From assembly GCA_009760885.1 (NCBI GenBank), contig CM019715.1:25128522-25192521 (forward strand): DNA of 64,000 bases, given 5' to 3'. The stretch is from Achatina immaculata. Taxonomy: Eukaryota > Mollusca > Gastropoda > Stylommatophora > Achatinidae. Shown here one piece after another: positions 11,085 through 22,645 of the stretch (positions are counted from its first letter, which is position 1; every line of letters begins with the position of its first letter). The notes beneath the pieces were generated by a model, which was not told the DNA's origin, made no database searches, and was given only the letters and a program-made list of their open reading frames with translations. The translations under genes were made by a program, and so were the position numbers.

Positions 11085-11300
11085 ATATGAATAGGGTTAT
11101 TGTGACAAGACAGACATTGTGAGTAGGGTTATTGTGACAATATGGACATTGTGAGTAGGGTTATTGTGACAAGACAGACATTGTGAGTAGGATTATTGTG
11201 GCAAGACTGATATTGTGAGTAGAGTTATTGTGACAAATGTGAGTAGGGCCTTTCTGACTAGAAAGACGTTATGATTAGGGTCATTTTGACAAGAAAGATA
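11085..11300. repeat. 32-bp minisatellite (about 6 copies)
   Basis: Unit TGTGAGTAGGGTTATTGTGA plus CAAGACAGACAT, with length variants towards the right end. Confidence 0.85.
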
Positions 11301-11775
11301 TTGAGCTTCCCAGAATATTGGAGTTCATTCTCGGACATTTACTGGCATCGAGGAACCTTAGAGTTTGAATAAGACGGCAGAGTTAAGAAGTTGCTGGAGT
11401 ACTATGCCTTTCATCGTCTTGGTTTATGGTGCGATTCCAGTCAACATAGATTTTAAACAAATAGATACCTGGTTCTTTTGTTGAATCCATGAAATGTTGC
11501 ACAGCCCGGATGTAATGATGACCAGATTACCCTCGTGTGTCGACAGTAAAGGAGAGTGCAGACTCAGAACCCATGTTCTGTGTATGCCCCCCCCCCCCCG
11601 TGGCACAGAACAAGAATATTACTCATTATCTCCCTTTTCCTTATAACTCTGTTAGATGTTCGTGTATGAGGGCGAGATAAAAAATTATGGTAAATAATGA
11701 AGCCGATTTTTTACAATTTACGATTTCCGAAATTTAAAACAAAATTGGCAGAAAAACGAACCAACCCACAGTGAA
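11301..11775. other. No gene seen (11301-11775)
   Basis: Unassigned. Contains one C-run at about 11586. Confidence 0.4.
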
Positions 11776-12005
11776 AGAAATGATGAATGAAAAGACGTTG
11801 GAAACGGTTAGGACACACACTTTGAAAGCCTGCCACTAACATAACCAGACAAGCTCTCACCTGGAACCCCCATGGCAAAATGGAAGCGACCTAGAAATAC
11901 CTGAAGACGGATAGAAGAAACAGCCCAGGATAGAAATAGATGGAGAGTCCTTATTGATGGCCTATGCCCCACAGACACAGGTAAAGAAAACGAGATAAAA
12001 TACAA
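11776..12005 (+). mobile_element. LINE family M C-terminal remnant
   Basis: Reads RWKRLGHTL, then KPATNITRQALTWNPHGKME after a stop, and MESPYWPMPHRHR-like ends. The family pattern is RWxWLGHTLRKPxxxITRQALxWNPQGKRxRGRP. Several stops and frameshifts. Confidence 0.7.
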
Positions 12006-12424
12006 AGAATTTTTTTTTAATATTGGTCCCTTAAATAAAGTTCTACATTATAAGTCTGTAAAATAACAAAAGCTTGACCTTCATTTCATCGTTCAGCACC
12101 TTCACCTGTACAGGTAGGAATTATCAAGTTCTAGAGACTCCACTGATGAACTATTCGCACGTGTTGCCTGCTCGTGTTGACCCTGGTCATTTGAGCGAGC
12201 ATTTCAGACGAAGCTACGGACGGAGCTGAACGAGTGGAGGGGGGGGGGGGGGGGCGAAAGTTCATTGAAAGCTGTGGTGTAATGGCAAGAGAACGCAGGA
12301 GGTAAGCAACTGACATGGAGGGAAACGCAGCTGCCTCTTCATTGCTTGGACTGAAAGGAATATTCGGAATCAAGGCCCGCGATTCATTTAATGTCTGGAG
12401 TTCAAGTTCAGTTAAGGGACGCTA
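12006..12424. other. No gene seen (12006-12424)
   Basis: Contains a long G-run at 12238-12254. Nothing recognised. Confidence 0.4.
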
Positions 12425-12520
12425 TATTAATCCATGAGCGAGGGAGAAGCGAAGTGGTTAGTGAAGTAGCTTTAGGAAGCCAAAGTAACAGCTTTCAGCC
12501 CTTACTCGGGTCCAGTACAT
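12425..12520 (+). mobile_element. Possible tRNA-derived SINE head
   Basis: GCGAAGTGGTTAGTG at about 12451 resembles the box A region of the SINE at 42911. Box B is not clear (ACTCGGGTCC). Confidence 0.35.
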
Positions 12521-12613
12521 TTCAGTCAACAAAACACCCGTAAAACTGGATCCTGACACTCCTATTAAGGAACCGCTTCGGAAACATATAGAGAAAAATT
12601 TACGTGGCGTGGC

Positions 12614-12620
12614 CGGGAAC

Positions 12621-12666
<46 letters not shown>

Positions 12667-12689
12667 CTAGTAGTAGTAGTAGTAGTAGT

Positions 12690-12723
<34 letters not shown>

Positions 12724-12745
12724 TAGTAGTAGTAGTAGTAGTAGT

Positions 12746-12780
<35 letters not shown>

Positions 12781-12782
12781 CT
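12614..12782. repeat. (AGT)n microsatellite
   Basis: About 170 bp of AGT repeats, with TTAGT interruptions at regular intervals. Confidence 0.95.
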
Positions 12783-14449
12783 TACACTTGAGTGTCGGTC
12801 TATTAAAGAAAATCGTTGTGTTCACATGAAAATCTGTTTAACGCTCACCAGACATAAGGTAAACTCGTAAACAATGGCGGTTTATAATAATAATAATAGT
12901 AGAAGGACACTGTCCTTCAACCTGCAACCGTAGGGTTCCCCCTCCCCCCCCCCCCCATATGATTTTTGTATTTCCTCCCTCTTAGTCATAGAGTAAAGCA
13001 CAGTGATCCACTTCCTGTCCGACACGATGCTCGTGCTTGAACACCAAGCAACAGGTAGACAAAGATTTCTATGGTTCATTTTTACCACACACAAAAAAAA
13101 AAGAATGCGGAAAGTGGTACAAAGTAAGATAAATGCATATAAAAAGAGGAACGTACAACAATGCAATATTTTGGCAAATGCCTTTTTTTTTCAAGGGCCA
13201 CATACAAAAACTGCACAAGAGATTAAAAACACGGAAAGTACATGAAATACCTCACATTTTTTTTTGCCCCGTCTTTCGTACAAGTAGGATACGAAGGAGC
13301 TGAATGTTATTTTTTTCTTTCATTAAAACAACTGCAATCTGAAGAAAGCTCCAATATTTTGAGAGCCCCCTCCCCCCAAAATCGCATCCCCAAGCCCCCC
13401 CCCCCAAATCGTATCCCCAAGCCCCCCCCCCCCCCGGTTTCCCTCCTGTGGCAGAAGGGGAGGGTGAGGGTAGGACTCCCTACTGGTTGAGAAACCCTAA
13501 CTTAACAAGTAAGAAAAAGAAAGAAAAAAAAACGTAAAAGACGACCCGAACTGCGGGTTATTTGAGCCATTTTACTCTTTTTTTTCTACTGAATTTTCCA
13601 GTGACTATCAGGTTCTCTAACTTCTGTCTTTTCAAGTCAGTGTTTCACGTCCCCTCCCCCCCCCCCCACACACACACACAAAATGTGGTTACCTTTCTCT
13701 TATAGTTTTACATGCTTCGTGAATTCTCTTGTTTCATTACGTTTATTTTCCTTCTCATCATTTAATTTGTTTTAACCCTCCCCCCCCCCCTTTTTTTTTT
13801 CTTCCAGGAATCCTGATTGATCCAGTTAGACATTGCCTTCATAACTTTTTTTTTTCATGTAATGTTTGTACTTGCATTAATTGCTGAACCTAGAAGTGCC
13901 CATAGATTTATTAACTTGAAGCCTTCTCCTGCACCGCACTTTTTCCTTTCTTTTACCGTCATTTTAATTGCAGGTCAAAATTTACGCTATATTTGGAAGT
14001 ATTTTTGCACATAATTATTTTTAAATTAGACCAGATAACTATGTTATTTCTGGTTTTGTTTTTTTTTAAAATCGAATAATCCTGATAGCGGCAGACAACT
14101 TAATATCCCGGGATCCGTTAGATTGGCAGACTGTTCGAATTCAAGGAGCCATAATAAAAACAGAGCACTCTAAAACTAACGAGTTTATACTGAGGAGAGC
14201 TCTTTTTATGATAAATTCTCCCAGCCGGACTTGACGCATGGCATATGAATGTGAAGGAGTTCGATCGCGTTAAAGTTGATTTACTCCAGTACGGTTCCCC
14301 CCCCCCCCCTAAAGCGGCTGCAGCGGTGGTTGCACTAATCGTGAACATGGAAGGGAACGAAGGTGGAAGACTGTATCTTGACTCCTATCACAGAATATTC
14401 CTAGGATTCCAACCTAGTTTTGTTATACTTCGTTGGTTTATATGAATTT
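12783..14449. other. No gene seen (12783-14449)
   Basis: A/T-rich DNA with many C/G homopolymer runs (12944, 13398, 13423, 13653, 13778, 14298). CTGGTTGAGAAACCCTAA at 13474-13491 looks like one end of a hAT-type element, but no partner end was fixed. Confidence 0.4.
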
Positions 14450-14540
14450 AGCTCACTGCTTTGACGTGAAAATGGAGACGTGTTAGGATTGTTGGTTTAT
14501 GCTGTATGAAGTCAAAATGGAGACTTGTTAGGTTATACAA
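14450..14540. repeat. Outlying copies of the 50-bp satellite
   Basis: Two diverged units with TATGAAGTCAAAATGGAGAC and TTGTTAGG, the same family as 19480-20400. Confidence 0.75.
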
Positions 14541-14784
14541 GAGCGAAGGCTCGACATGAGGAGGGGAGGGGGTCGCAAATTACTTCCCCTTCGGGTATGG
14601 GTGGTCCCATATCTACAGTGACCCCTTTGGGTGATATCTCTTCTAGGGGTTCCGAAGACATTCCACTAGCCAGCTACAGAAGTAAACTTAGACGCTAGAC
14701 AGATAGTGTTCTTAGTAAGGAGTTCATCTTGGGCTACTGTCCTGTTGCTATCCCAGTAAATAATTGGAGTGAAGAGTAGAGTAG

Positions 14785-14846
14785 AGCTCAACATATAAAG
14801 CTTGTAAATATGTGTATATTTGATTTTGGCATCACAGTTGTTACTC
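14785..14846 (+). repeat. Left copy of 62-bp direct repeat flanking a LINE
   Basis: AGCTCAACATATAAAGCTTG...GGCATCACAGTTGTTACTC. Its partner at 15248-15309 differs at only a few positions. Confidence 0.9.
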
Positions 14847-15247
14847 ATTCATTCATTCATTTGCATGTCCCTTGCGGAACTTTGCCTCCCAAACAGCACT
14901 CCTGTAGGCCTCTCGGTTGTGAGCAAGATGGCCTGCTGCTGTTGCATCCATTTCCAGATCGTCAACGATGTCTTGCAACCATCTTCGTCTTGGTCTTCCT
15001 CTTTTTCTTTTTCCCATTATGTATCCTTCCAATACGGTCTTCTCTAAATTATCATGACGTTTAATGTGTCCAAAATATTTCAGTTTTCTCTCTTTAATCC
15101 TCTTCACTAGCCAGCCTTCTTCAATATTAAGCTCTTGTAGTATGGATATATTTGTTCTTTTTTATGTCCACAATATTTGGAGAACTCTTCTGTAGCATTT
15201 ACATTCAAAGGCATTTATGTGTTTCTCAGCTGTTTTGTTAAGTGTTA
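14841..15247 (-). mobile_element. LINE family A 3' end (copy 4) with (AATG)n tail
   Basis: The minus strand reads RIKERKLKYFGHIKRHDNLE then MGKRKRGRPRRRWLQDIVDD, LEMDATAAGHLAHNREAYRS and KFRKGHANE. The tail is ATTCATTCATTCATTT on the plus strand. It lies between two 62-bp direct repeats (14785-14846 and 15248-15309). Confidence 0.88.
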
Positions 15248-15309
15248 AGCTCAACATATAAAGCTTGTAAATATGTGTATAACTGATTTTGGCATCACAG
15301 TTTTTACTT
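15248..15309 (+). repeat. Right copy of 62-bp direct repeat flanking a LINE
   Basis: Partner of 14785-14846. The LINE (copy 4) exactly fills the space between them, so they behave like an unusually long target-site duplication. Confidence 0.9.
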
Positions 15310-15391
15310 CTTGTACTATATTGTACTTATTGTGTATTGTATGCAAGTATCCTATTAGGGATAAAGTTTTGCTCATTCTGTGTGCATGATA

Positions 15392-15434
<43 letters not shown>

Positions 15435-15934
15435 TTTTTGGTCAGAGATTTGTCCAGGAAATTTCTTCCTAGGGGGAGGGGAAGTATGTAATAGTATAGG
15501 GTTTTCTGTTAATTAGCTTACTTTAGTTAAAGGGATATAATTGATATTACAGACAAGGTAGTCAGAGTTAGGCCCTTGTTTATTGTTACCTGTTCTTCAT
15601 AAGTTGCTGAAAATAAACAGCTCACTTGTAACTGTTGGTCAGTAAGCTCATGAAATGTGTACTGACACGACGGGGTAACTTAAAGTCAGACTTAGGCAGA
15701 AATTTGGGTGACATGTTTGTTTAGGACACCTGAAAGTTGTAAAACATGGATATGCACGAGACTTGCCTGTCTCGTGGACGAAGTTCACAAAACTTGCTCA
15801 CAAGTTTTAAAGTGGTTTTTTTTATGACGATTTTTTTTTTATGATTCATGATTCTTCAATTAAAGGCCAGAGTGAGAGGACGTTTTTAGTTAGTCAGTGA
15901 CGTTTGAATCAGTGATTGTAACATGTAGAGCACA
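15310..15934. other. No gene seen (15310-15934)
   Basis: Contains a (TA)n tract at 15396-15430. Otherwise unassigned. Confidence 0.4.
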
Positions 15935-18900
15935 GTTCATCATCATCAGTTGCCGTACCGACTGGCGTTGGCTATTATGTTTCTCCAGAGTACACGATCC
16001 TTCATGCAGGCCATCAATTCAAATGGTGATCTCCTCTCACACCATCCCGTCGAACTGTCCAGTATCATTTCTCTTGGTCTTCCTCTTGATCTTCTTTCTT
16101 CTATTTTTCCTATTGTTATAATATTTTCAATGCCCCATCTTCTCATTGCATGTCCTATGAAAGTACATTGTCTCTCTCTTATCTTTTTGACAAGATTTTT
16201 GTCTCTCCAGCTCTTCTCCTACATTCTTCATTAGTTATTTTTGCTGTCCAGGGGATTCGCAACATTCTTCTAATAAACCACATTTCTGCTGCTTCTAGTG
16301 ATTTTTGTGCAGACCTGCCTATTCTCCATGATTCACTTCCATATAACAAGATAGGTTCAATATAGCATTTTTAGGACTCGTTTTCTAACATTCATTTATA
16401 AGGATGTGTTGCATAATATGTTTCTCACTCTGTGAAATGCAGTCTTTGCTTGGCCTATTCTGTTCTTAATTTCTGTTCTGCATTTCCCATCTGAAGTTAT
16501 TACTGCTCCAAGATATTTGAATTTCTGCACCTGCTTTAGAATAGTTCCATTTAATTTTATACTGCATGCTGGTGGATTCTGTTTCTTAGATATAACCATA
16601 GTCTCTGTCTTTTTGATGTTCAAAGTAAGGCCTTTCTGTTCACTTTCTTTGGCGACTTTATCCAAGAGATCTTGCAGGTCTTGTTGGTTCTCAACTATCA
16701 GTACTGTGTCGTCAGCATACCGAAGCTTGTTAATATTGTATCCTCCAATTTTAATGCCTTGTTCTGTGATGATTGTTCTTAGAATATTCTCGCTGTACAG
16801 AGAAAAAAGGTCTGGAGATAGTACACATCCTTGTCGCATCCCTTGTTTTATAGGTTGATATTTTCCAGTTCTGTTTTCAACTCGAATTGCTGCTTCTTGA
16901 TGCCAATATAGATGTTTTACAATCCTTAGGTATTTGCCGTCTATATTGATGTCTTCAAGCATTTTAATAATTTCATTATGTATCCCTTGTCGAATGCTTT
17001 GGTGTAATCAATGAAGCATAAGTAGAGATCTTTCTGTACTTCTAAAGCTCTTTCTGTTAGTGTTCGTAAAGCATAAATCGCATTGTGTATTCCCTTTCCT
17101 TCAACAAATCCAAACTGTTCATCTGTTATTTCTATGTTTATCTTTTTCCTTGTTCTTCTCATAATGATTCTCAGAAGTAGCTTCGTTATGTGACATGAGA
17201 GACTGATAGTCCGGTGGTCATCACATTCCTTTGCACCTGGTTGCTTTGGTAGTGCTATAAACGTGGATTTAAGCAGGTCACTGGGCATATAACCACTGTT
17301 GTAAATGTCATTCAGTAACTTTGTTATTATTTATATTCCTATCTCCTCTAGTGCCTCTATTTCTTCTATTGTTATATTATCAGGCCCAGTCGCTTTTCCT
17401 TTCTTCATGTGTTTGATGGCATCTATGATTTCATCAACAAGTATTTGGGGTCCATCACAGTTTTCATTATCTAGTGTTAATTCTGGTCTTTCTCCTCCAT
17501 ATAGCTCACCGATATACTCTGTCAACTTGTCCACAATGTCTTCTTTTCCCATTAACATTTTACCTTATTTTGGTTTCAGGCATCCTGTGGTATATTTTGT
17601 TTTCCTGCCTGTGAGTTCATTAATTCGTTTGTGCATGTTTTTGCTGTCTTTATTATGAGAGTCCTTTTTTTTTTGTCTGCACTGTTCATTTAATCACACT
17701 TCTTTTGCTTCTCTGAATTTGCGTCTTATTTCTTTATTTATCTTGCTACATTTTTCCTCGTTATTTTTACTCCTCCTCCTCTTGTCCATCAGTCTTAAGA
17801 TGTTGTCTGTCATCCATTTATTTTTAGGGGCTACTTTTTTCGGTGGTATTATCTCCTTAACAGTTTGGTGGATAGAATCTCTTAACATTTCCCATTGTTC
17901 ATCTATACTGTTTATCTTTGATATTGCATTGTATCTATTTGTTATAATAACTTTGTATTGTTCTCGTAGTTCTTGGTCATTTTTAAGGAGTTCTGTTTTC
18001 AGTTTGATGTTTCTCACTTTTCTACCTGCTTTCTTTAACTTTATTCTAATTTTTTCACAGAGTGGGTCATGGTAACTATTGCAGTAGGCTCCTGGCATGG
18101 TTTTTGTTGTCAGTAATGCATTCTGGAATCGTTTGTTGATTAATACGAAGTCTGTCTGGTTAAAAGTCTTTTTGTCTGGGCTGCACCACGTTGCTAGTCT
18201 TCGGGGATGTTGTTTAAACCAGGTGTTTCCTACAACCATGCTATGTATTCTTGGCTATTCAATTAATTTACTACCTCTGTCATTCCTCTCCCCCAGTCCA
18301 TAGTCACCAACGATGTCTGAAGTTCTTCCTTTACCAACTTTGGCATTAAAATCTCCCATGACTATAGTAACTTCATGTGATTTTGTGTGTTTCAGGGCCG
18401 TCTCTATGTCATTATAAAATAGCTGTACATCTTCTTCAGAACTTTCAGATGTTGGAGCGTACACTTGTATAATATTTATGTTTATTGGTTGTCCTTCCAG
18501 TTGGGCTAGCAGGACTCGGTCCGAGATGTTCAAATATCCTACAATTGTCCTTGCTGTTTGTTCGTCAAATATTATTCCTACTCCTCGTTCATGTTTCTCA
18601 CTTCCTGAATATATTATTGTATATTTATCAGAGTTTATCTTCCCTGCACCTGTCCATCTAACTTCACTCATTCCTAATATGTTGATCTTCATCCTGTCCA
18701 TTTCCCTCTTTATATTTTCTAATTTTCCAGCCTGGAATAAAGTTCTAACATTCCATGTTGCTATTTTGAACTTGCTAGTTTTGCCACCAGTAGCTTGATG
18801 ACGATCTGGCCTCACCTGTGGCTCGTGAGCTGCCCTACTGGGCGAGGCTATTCCAGAGGAACATTCGTTAACGTCGTTCATGACAAATCTATTATTCTGA

Positions 18901-19140
18901 ATAAGCATAATTGTTCTTGAAAGCTACAACAGTGGTTTCCCGTTGCCTTCTGTCGGTTTGTGTACGGACTCTCCGCTAGCCTTTGGACTCCCTGTCCTAC
19001 CCGCAAGGCAGCGGGAGAGAGAGGTTTTAAGGCGCCTCTGACCCGCCTGGTATTCCCTTCACTGAGCACCTGAGGCATTTCATAGGAGTAGTAGAGCCGC
19101 CTACTACCCAACCTCAGAGTCTACCGCCAGTTGGTCCGCG
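15935..19140 (-). mobile_element. Near-full-length RTE-type LINE (APE endonuclease + RT), decayed
   Basis: About 3.2 kb, the size of RTE-clade elements. 5' leader about 18910-19140. The endonuclease at 18255-18860 shows ATWNVRTLFQAGKLENI, SEVRWTGAGK, VMGDFNAKVG and GERNDRG. The linker at 17694-18239 starts VVGNTWFKQHPRRLATW, and the family SDH motif appears changed to SYHDPL. The reverse transcriptase at 16396-17290 shows the motif-A stretch LCFIDYTKAFDKG, GMRQGCVLSPDLFSLY and RYADDTVLI (YADD codons at 16708-16719). The C-terminal basic domain lies at 15946-16146. The element ends in a short ATG-type tail near 15938. Frame breaks (for example around 18240-18255 and between 17290 and 17331) make it non-functional. 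It sits within the broken-up 50-bp satellite. Clade is inferred from the CFDP2/BovB-like endonuclease and the length. Confidence 0.88.
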
Positions 19141-19479
19141 CCTGCTTATTTGGGTAAATCCTTATTCACAGAGATCCTCCATATCTGAAGGACTTTCACC
19201 ATCCGCAACCTGTGACGCGCTGGGTTGGGGATAGAGCACAGTTGTTTCTTGTTATAATTTCCCCAGGAAAGAGTTAAAGGGAATACATGTTGTAAAATGT
19301 AGCTGCAGTATTTATGTGTAGTTAGGGCTTTGGCCCAAAGTGTGCATTTAGAATGGAAGTTCTGAGATAATATAACTATATTCATTGTTGGAATTGTGAG
19401 TATGTACACATTATTATCACGTTCTGCTTTGCGGGTGACTATTTCACACACAGTTTGTAGTCACAACTATTTTAAAGTT

Positions 19480-20400
19480 TATATTAATTTAAGTTACTGT
19501 ATGAAGTCACAATGGAGACTTGTTAGGTTTATATTAATTTAACTTACTGTATGACAATGGAGACTTCTTAGGTTTATATTAATTTAAGTTACTGTATGAA
19601 GTCGCAATGCAGACTTGTTAGGTTTATATTAATTTAAGTTACTGTATGAAGTCGCAATGCAGACTTGTTAGGTTTATATTAATTTAAGTTACTGTATGAA
19701 GTCGCAATGGAGACGTGTTCATTCATTCAGTGATTTGCATGTCCCTTGCGGAACTTTGCCTCCCTAACAGCACTCCTGTAGGCCTCTCGGTTGTGAGCAA
19801 GATGGCCTGCTGCTGCTGCGTCCATTTACAGACCGTCAACGATTTCTTGCAGCCATCTTCGTTTTGGTCTTCCTCTTTTTCTTTTTCCCATTATGTATCC
19901 TTCCAATATGGTCTTCTCTAAATTATCATGACGTATAATGTGTCCAAAATATTTAAGTTTTCTCTCTTTAATCCACTTTACTAGCCAGCCTTCTTCAATA
20001 TTAAGCTCTTGTAGTATAGATATATTTGTTCTTTTTTATGTCCACAATATTTGGAGAACTCTTCTGTAGCATTTACATTCAAAGGCATTTATATGTTAGG
20101 AGTCGTGTTAGGTTTATATTAATTTAACTTACTGTATGAAGTCACAATGGAGACTTGTTAGGTTTATATTAATTTAACTTACTGTATGAAGTCACAATGG
20201 AGACTTGTTAGGTTTATATTAATTTAACTTACTGTATGAAGTCACAATGGAGACTTGTTAGGTTTATATTAATTTAACTTACTGCATGAAGTCACAATGG
20301 AGACTTGTTAGGTTTATATTAATTTAGCTTACTGCATGAAGTCACAATGGAGACGTGTTAGATTTATATTAATTTAACTTACTGCATAAAGTCAAAATGC
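19480..20400. repeat. 50-bp satellite array interrupted by a LINE
   Basis: Unit GTTTATATTAATTTAACTTA, CTGTATGAAGTCACAATGGA, GACTTGTTAG, spaced exactly 50 bp (for example 20111, 20161, 20211). LINE copy 5 (19718-20095) splits it. Diverged units recur at 14450-14540, 21041-21105 and 21375-21520. Confidence 0.92.
19718..20095 (-). mobile_element. LINE family A 3' end (copy 5)
   Basis: The minus strand encodes the family-A end (KRKRGRP...W, MDAAAAGHLAHNREAYRSAV, KFRKGHAN) with a frameshift at about 19880. It is inserted within the 50-bp satellite and has a short ATTCATTCAGTG tail. Confidence 0.85.
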
Positions 20401-21040
20401 CACAGGCAACAGACGTGGACATTCCGATAAGGCCAGACAAAAAGCGCGGGTCTTGATATGTATGGGGGTTATAGTTGTAAAAGTGAATTAGCAAATTATT
20501 TCCACGTATTATGTATACGTATTATGCATCACAATATCTGCAAATGTAAGAAGATTTCATACATTTCTTTTTAGGAAAAAATATGTAGTGTGATGATTTT
20601 AGCTGATATTTGTGCACAACTGTCCATCGGAGATTCTTAGATCAACTTGTATCCGAACTCGTTGTGTGACATACTAAAATAATATAATATAATAATAATG
20701 TCTAAAATAAATGTAATTTATTTATTATCTAAATATTTCTCCAGTCAATCTATTAGTCTAAATCTACCTGAGGTAATTTCACGAGCAGTGGTCTAGTTGT
20801 AGGGTGATATGTTTACCTCCGAAGTCACACACACACACACAAAAATTGATATTTTTTCGTCCGATCGAAACATTTGACCCCCGTTGTTAAAAACGCGTTC
20901 AAAATGGTGACATGGGTCACTAGACATGCGCACTAAACTGTTTACAATCAAAAGTTACACCGGGTTTTTAATGAAACAAAGCTAGTGTACATATAAGTGC
21001 GTTGACAGAAACCGGAAGTGTTAATAAAAGTACGCTGGCA
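20401..21040. other. No gene seen (20401-21040)
   Basis: Unassigned DNA splitting the 50-bp satellite. Because it is bounded on both sides by satellite units it may itself be an insertion, but no terminal repeats were identified. Confidence 0.45.
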
Positions 21041-21104
21041 TAGTTAATTTAACTTACTGTATGAAGTCAAAATGGAGACTTGTTAGATTTATATTAATTT
21101 ACTG

Positions 21105-21372
21105 TATAAAAAGAAAAGTACTGGGAATACGGAAAAGAAGTACATAGATGGAAAGACAACATGGAAAAGAAATTGGTGTCACCAGCTGGAGAGAGAAGAT
21201 TAGGAATGGAGGCGAAATTTATCTGCAGAAATAGCCTTAATGGCTCGAAAAGCTGAAGAAGAAGAAGAAGAAGAAGCAGAAGAACAAGAAGAACAAGAAG
21301 AACAAGAGCAAGAAGAACAAGAACAAGAAGAAGAACAAGAAGAAAAGAAGAAGAACAAGAAGAAGAAGAAGG
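21105..21372 (+). mobile_element. LINE family E 3' end with (GAA)n tail
   Basis: Reads KEVHRWKDNMEKKLVSPAGE, RRLGMEAK, and CTTAATGGCTCGAAAAGCTG before an AAGAAGAAC tail at 21250-21372. Matches 53500-54045. Confidence 0.8.
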
Positions 21373-21535
21373 TATAATATTTACCTTATTGAATGAAGTT
21401 AAAATGGAGACTTATTAGGTGTTAGGTTTATATTAATTTAATTTACTGAATGAGGTCAAAATGGAGAGAGAGACTTGTTACGACTGTTTTTATTATTGAA
21501 GTCAAAATGGAGAGGAAGGAGGACTTGTTACCTGA

Positions 21536-21840
21536 TAATGTAGCATGGAAGGAATGTGAAGTCAGTGCTTGTTACCTGATAATGTAACATGGAAGGAATG
21601 TGAAGTCAGTGCTTGTTACCTGATAATGTAACATGGAAGGAATGTGAAGTCAGTGCTTGTTACCTGATAATGTAACATGGAAGGAATGTGAAGTCAGTGC
21701 TTGTTACCTGATAATGTAACATGGAGGGAATGTGAAGTCAGTGCTTGTTACTTGACAATGTAACATGGAGGGACTGTGAAGTCGGTGCTTGTTACTTAAT
21801 AATGTAACATGGAAGGAATGTGAAGTCGGTGCTTGTTATT
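21536..21840. repeat. 44-bp minisatellite (about 7 copies)
   Basis: Unit GTCAGTGCTTGTTACCTGAT, AATGTAACATGGAAGGAATG, TGAA, with 44-bp spacing (21561, 21605, 21649). Confidence 0.92.
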
Positions 21841-22040
21841 TTCCCCATGACCTGGCGGCAAACTAGAGAGTGATATTGCCAGTGTCGTCTCCTGCTGGCT
21901 TTGCTTTCCCTGCTCCTGGAGGAACCAGGTGCCTGGTTTTATATAGCCTAGCTAACTTGCCCGCCTCCAGGTGAACTCTGACCCACGTGTCATTAAGAGA
22001 GAAGGGTGCGCTAACCATTTCGCCACTTAAGCGCCCGGTC
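21841..22040 (-). mobile_element. tRNA-derived SINE (family S), minus copy
   Basis: The minus strand begins near 22036 with AAGTGGCGAAATGGTTAGCG (box A region). The box B region is degenerate (GTCAGAGTTCACC). The body CAGCAGGAGACGACACTGGC...CTAGTTTGCCGCCAGGTCA matches the body of 42911-43135. Confidence 0.75.
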
Positions 22041-22207
22041 ACAGATGAGCGCGTTTTAAATTCGCGGCCTCTATTACTATTTGATCAACGTTACAACTGC
22101 CGGCGGTGCAGATCTCAGAGGGGCGCTGTATTGACCTTTGAGAGATGTAATGTTAAACAGATTAGTTTTGCCTCGTTCAAGTTATAATTTGGCATCGTCC
22201 TGGCCTG

Positions 22208-22502
22208 AAATGTATAGTATAGTATAGTATAATGTTGTATAGTATAGCATAGCATAGTACAGTGGAGCATAGCATAGCATAATATAGCATATGATAATAT
22301 AGCATAGTATGGTATAGTATAGTATAGCATAGCATAGTATAGTATAGTATAGTACGGTAAGGTATGGTATGGTATGATGTAGTGTAGTGTAATGTAGTAT
22401 AGAATAGTATAATATAGTATGGTATGATATGGTATGGTATGGTGTGGTATGGTATGGTATGGTATGGTATGGTATGGTATGGTATGGTATGGTATGGTAT
22501 GG
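22208..22502. repeat. Pentameric (TATAG/TATGG)n microsatellite
   Basis: About 300 bp of ATAGT-type repeats grading into GGTAT repeats. The minus-strand frames over it are artefacts. Confidence 0.95.
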
Positions 22503-22645
22503 TTACAAGGTCCGACATTTAAGTAATGAGACTAATCCAATTTTAAAAAAATAAATAAAATAAACAACAGTTGAAGATTTAACCTGTATTTTATTCAAAG
22601 TAAGCCCCTTGTACACTGATACAGCGAGTGGCATGATCTAAAAAA
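22503..22645 (-). mobile_element. Mariner-like transposon 3' end
   Basis: The TIR-like ACAAGGTCCGACATTTAAGT at about 22505 abuts TA. On the minus strand HATRCISVQGAYFE and a stop at 22591-22593 match the usual mariner transposase C-terminus (xxCIxxxGxYFE). The rest of the element is missing or unrecognisable beyond about 22650. Confidence 0.7.

Noticed and set aside
16941..18303. Plus-strand frames across 16.5-18.8 kb as genes
   Set aside because: They are shadows of the minus-strand RTE-type LINE, whose endonuclease and RT motifs are clear.
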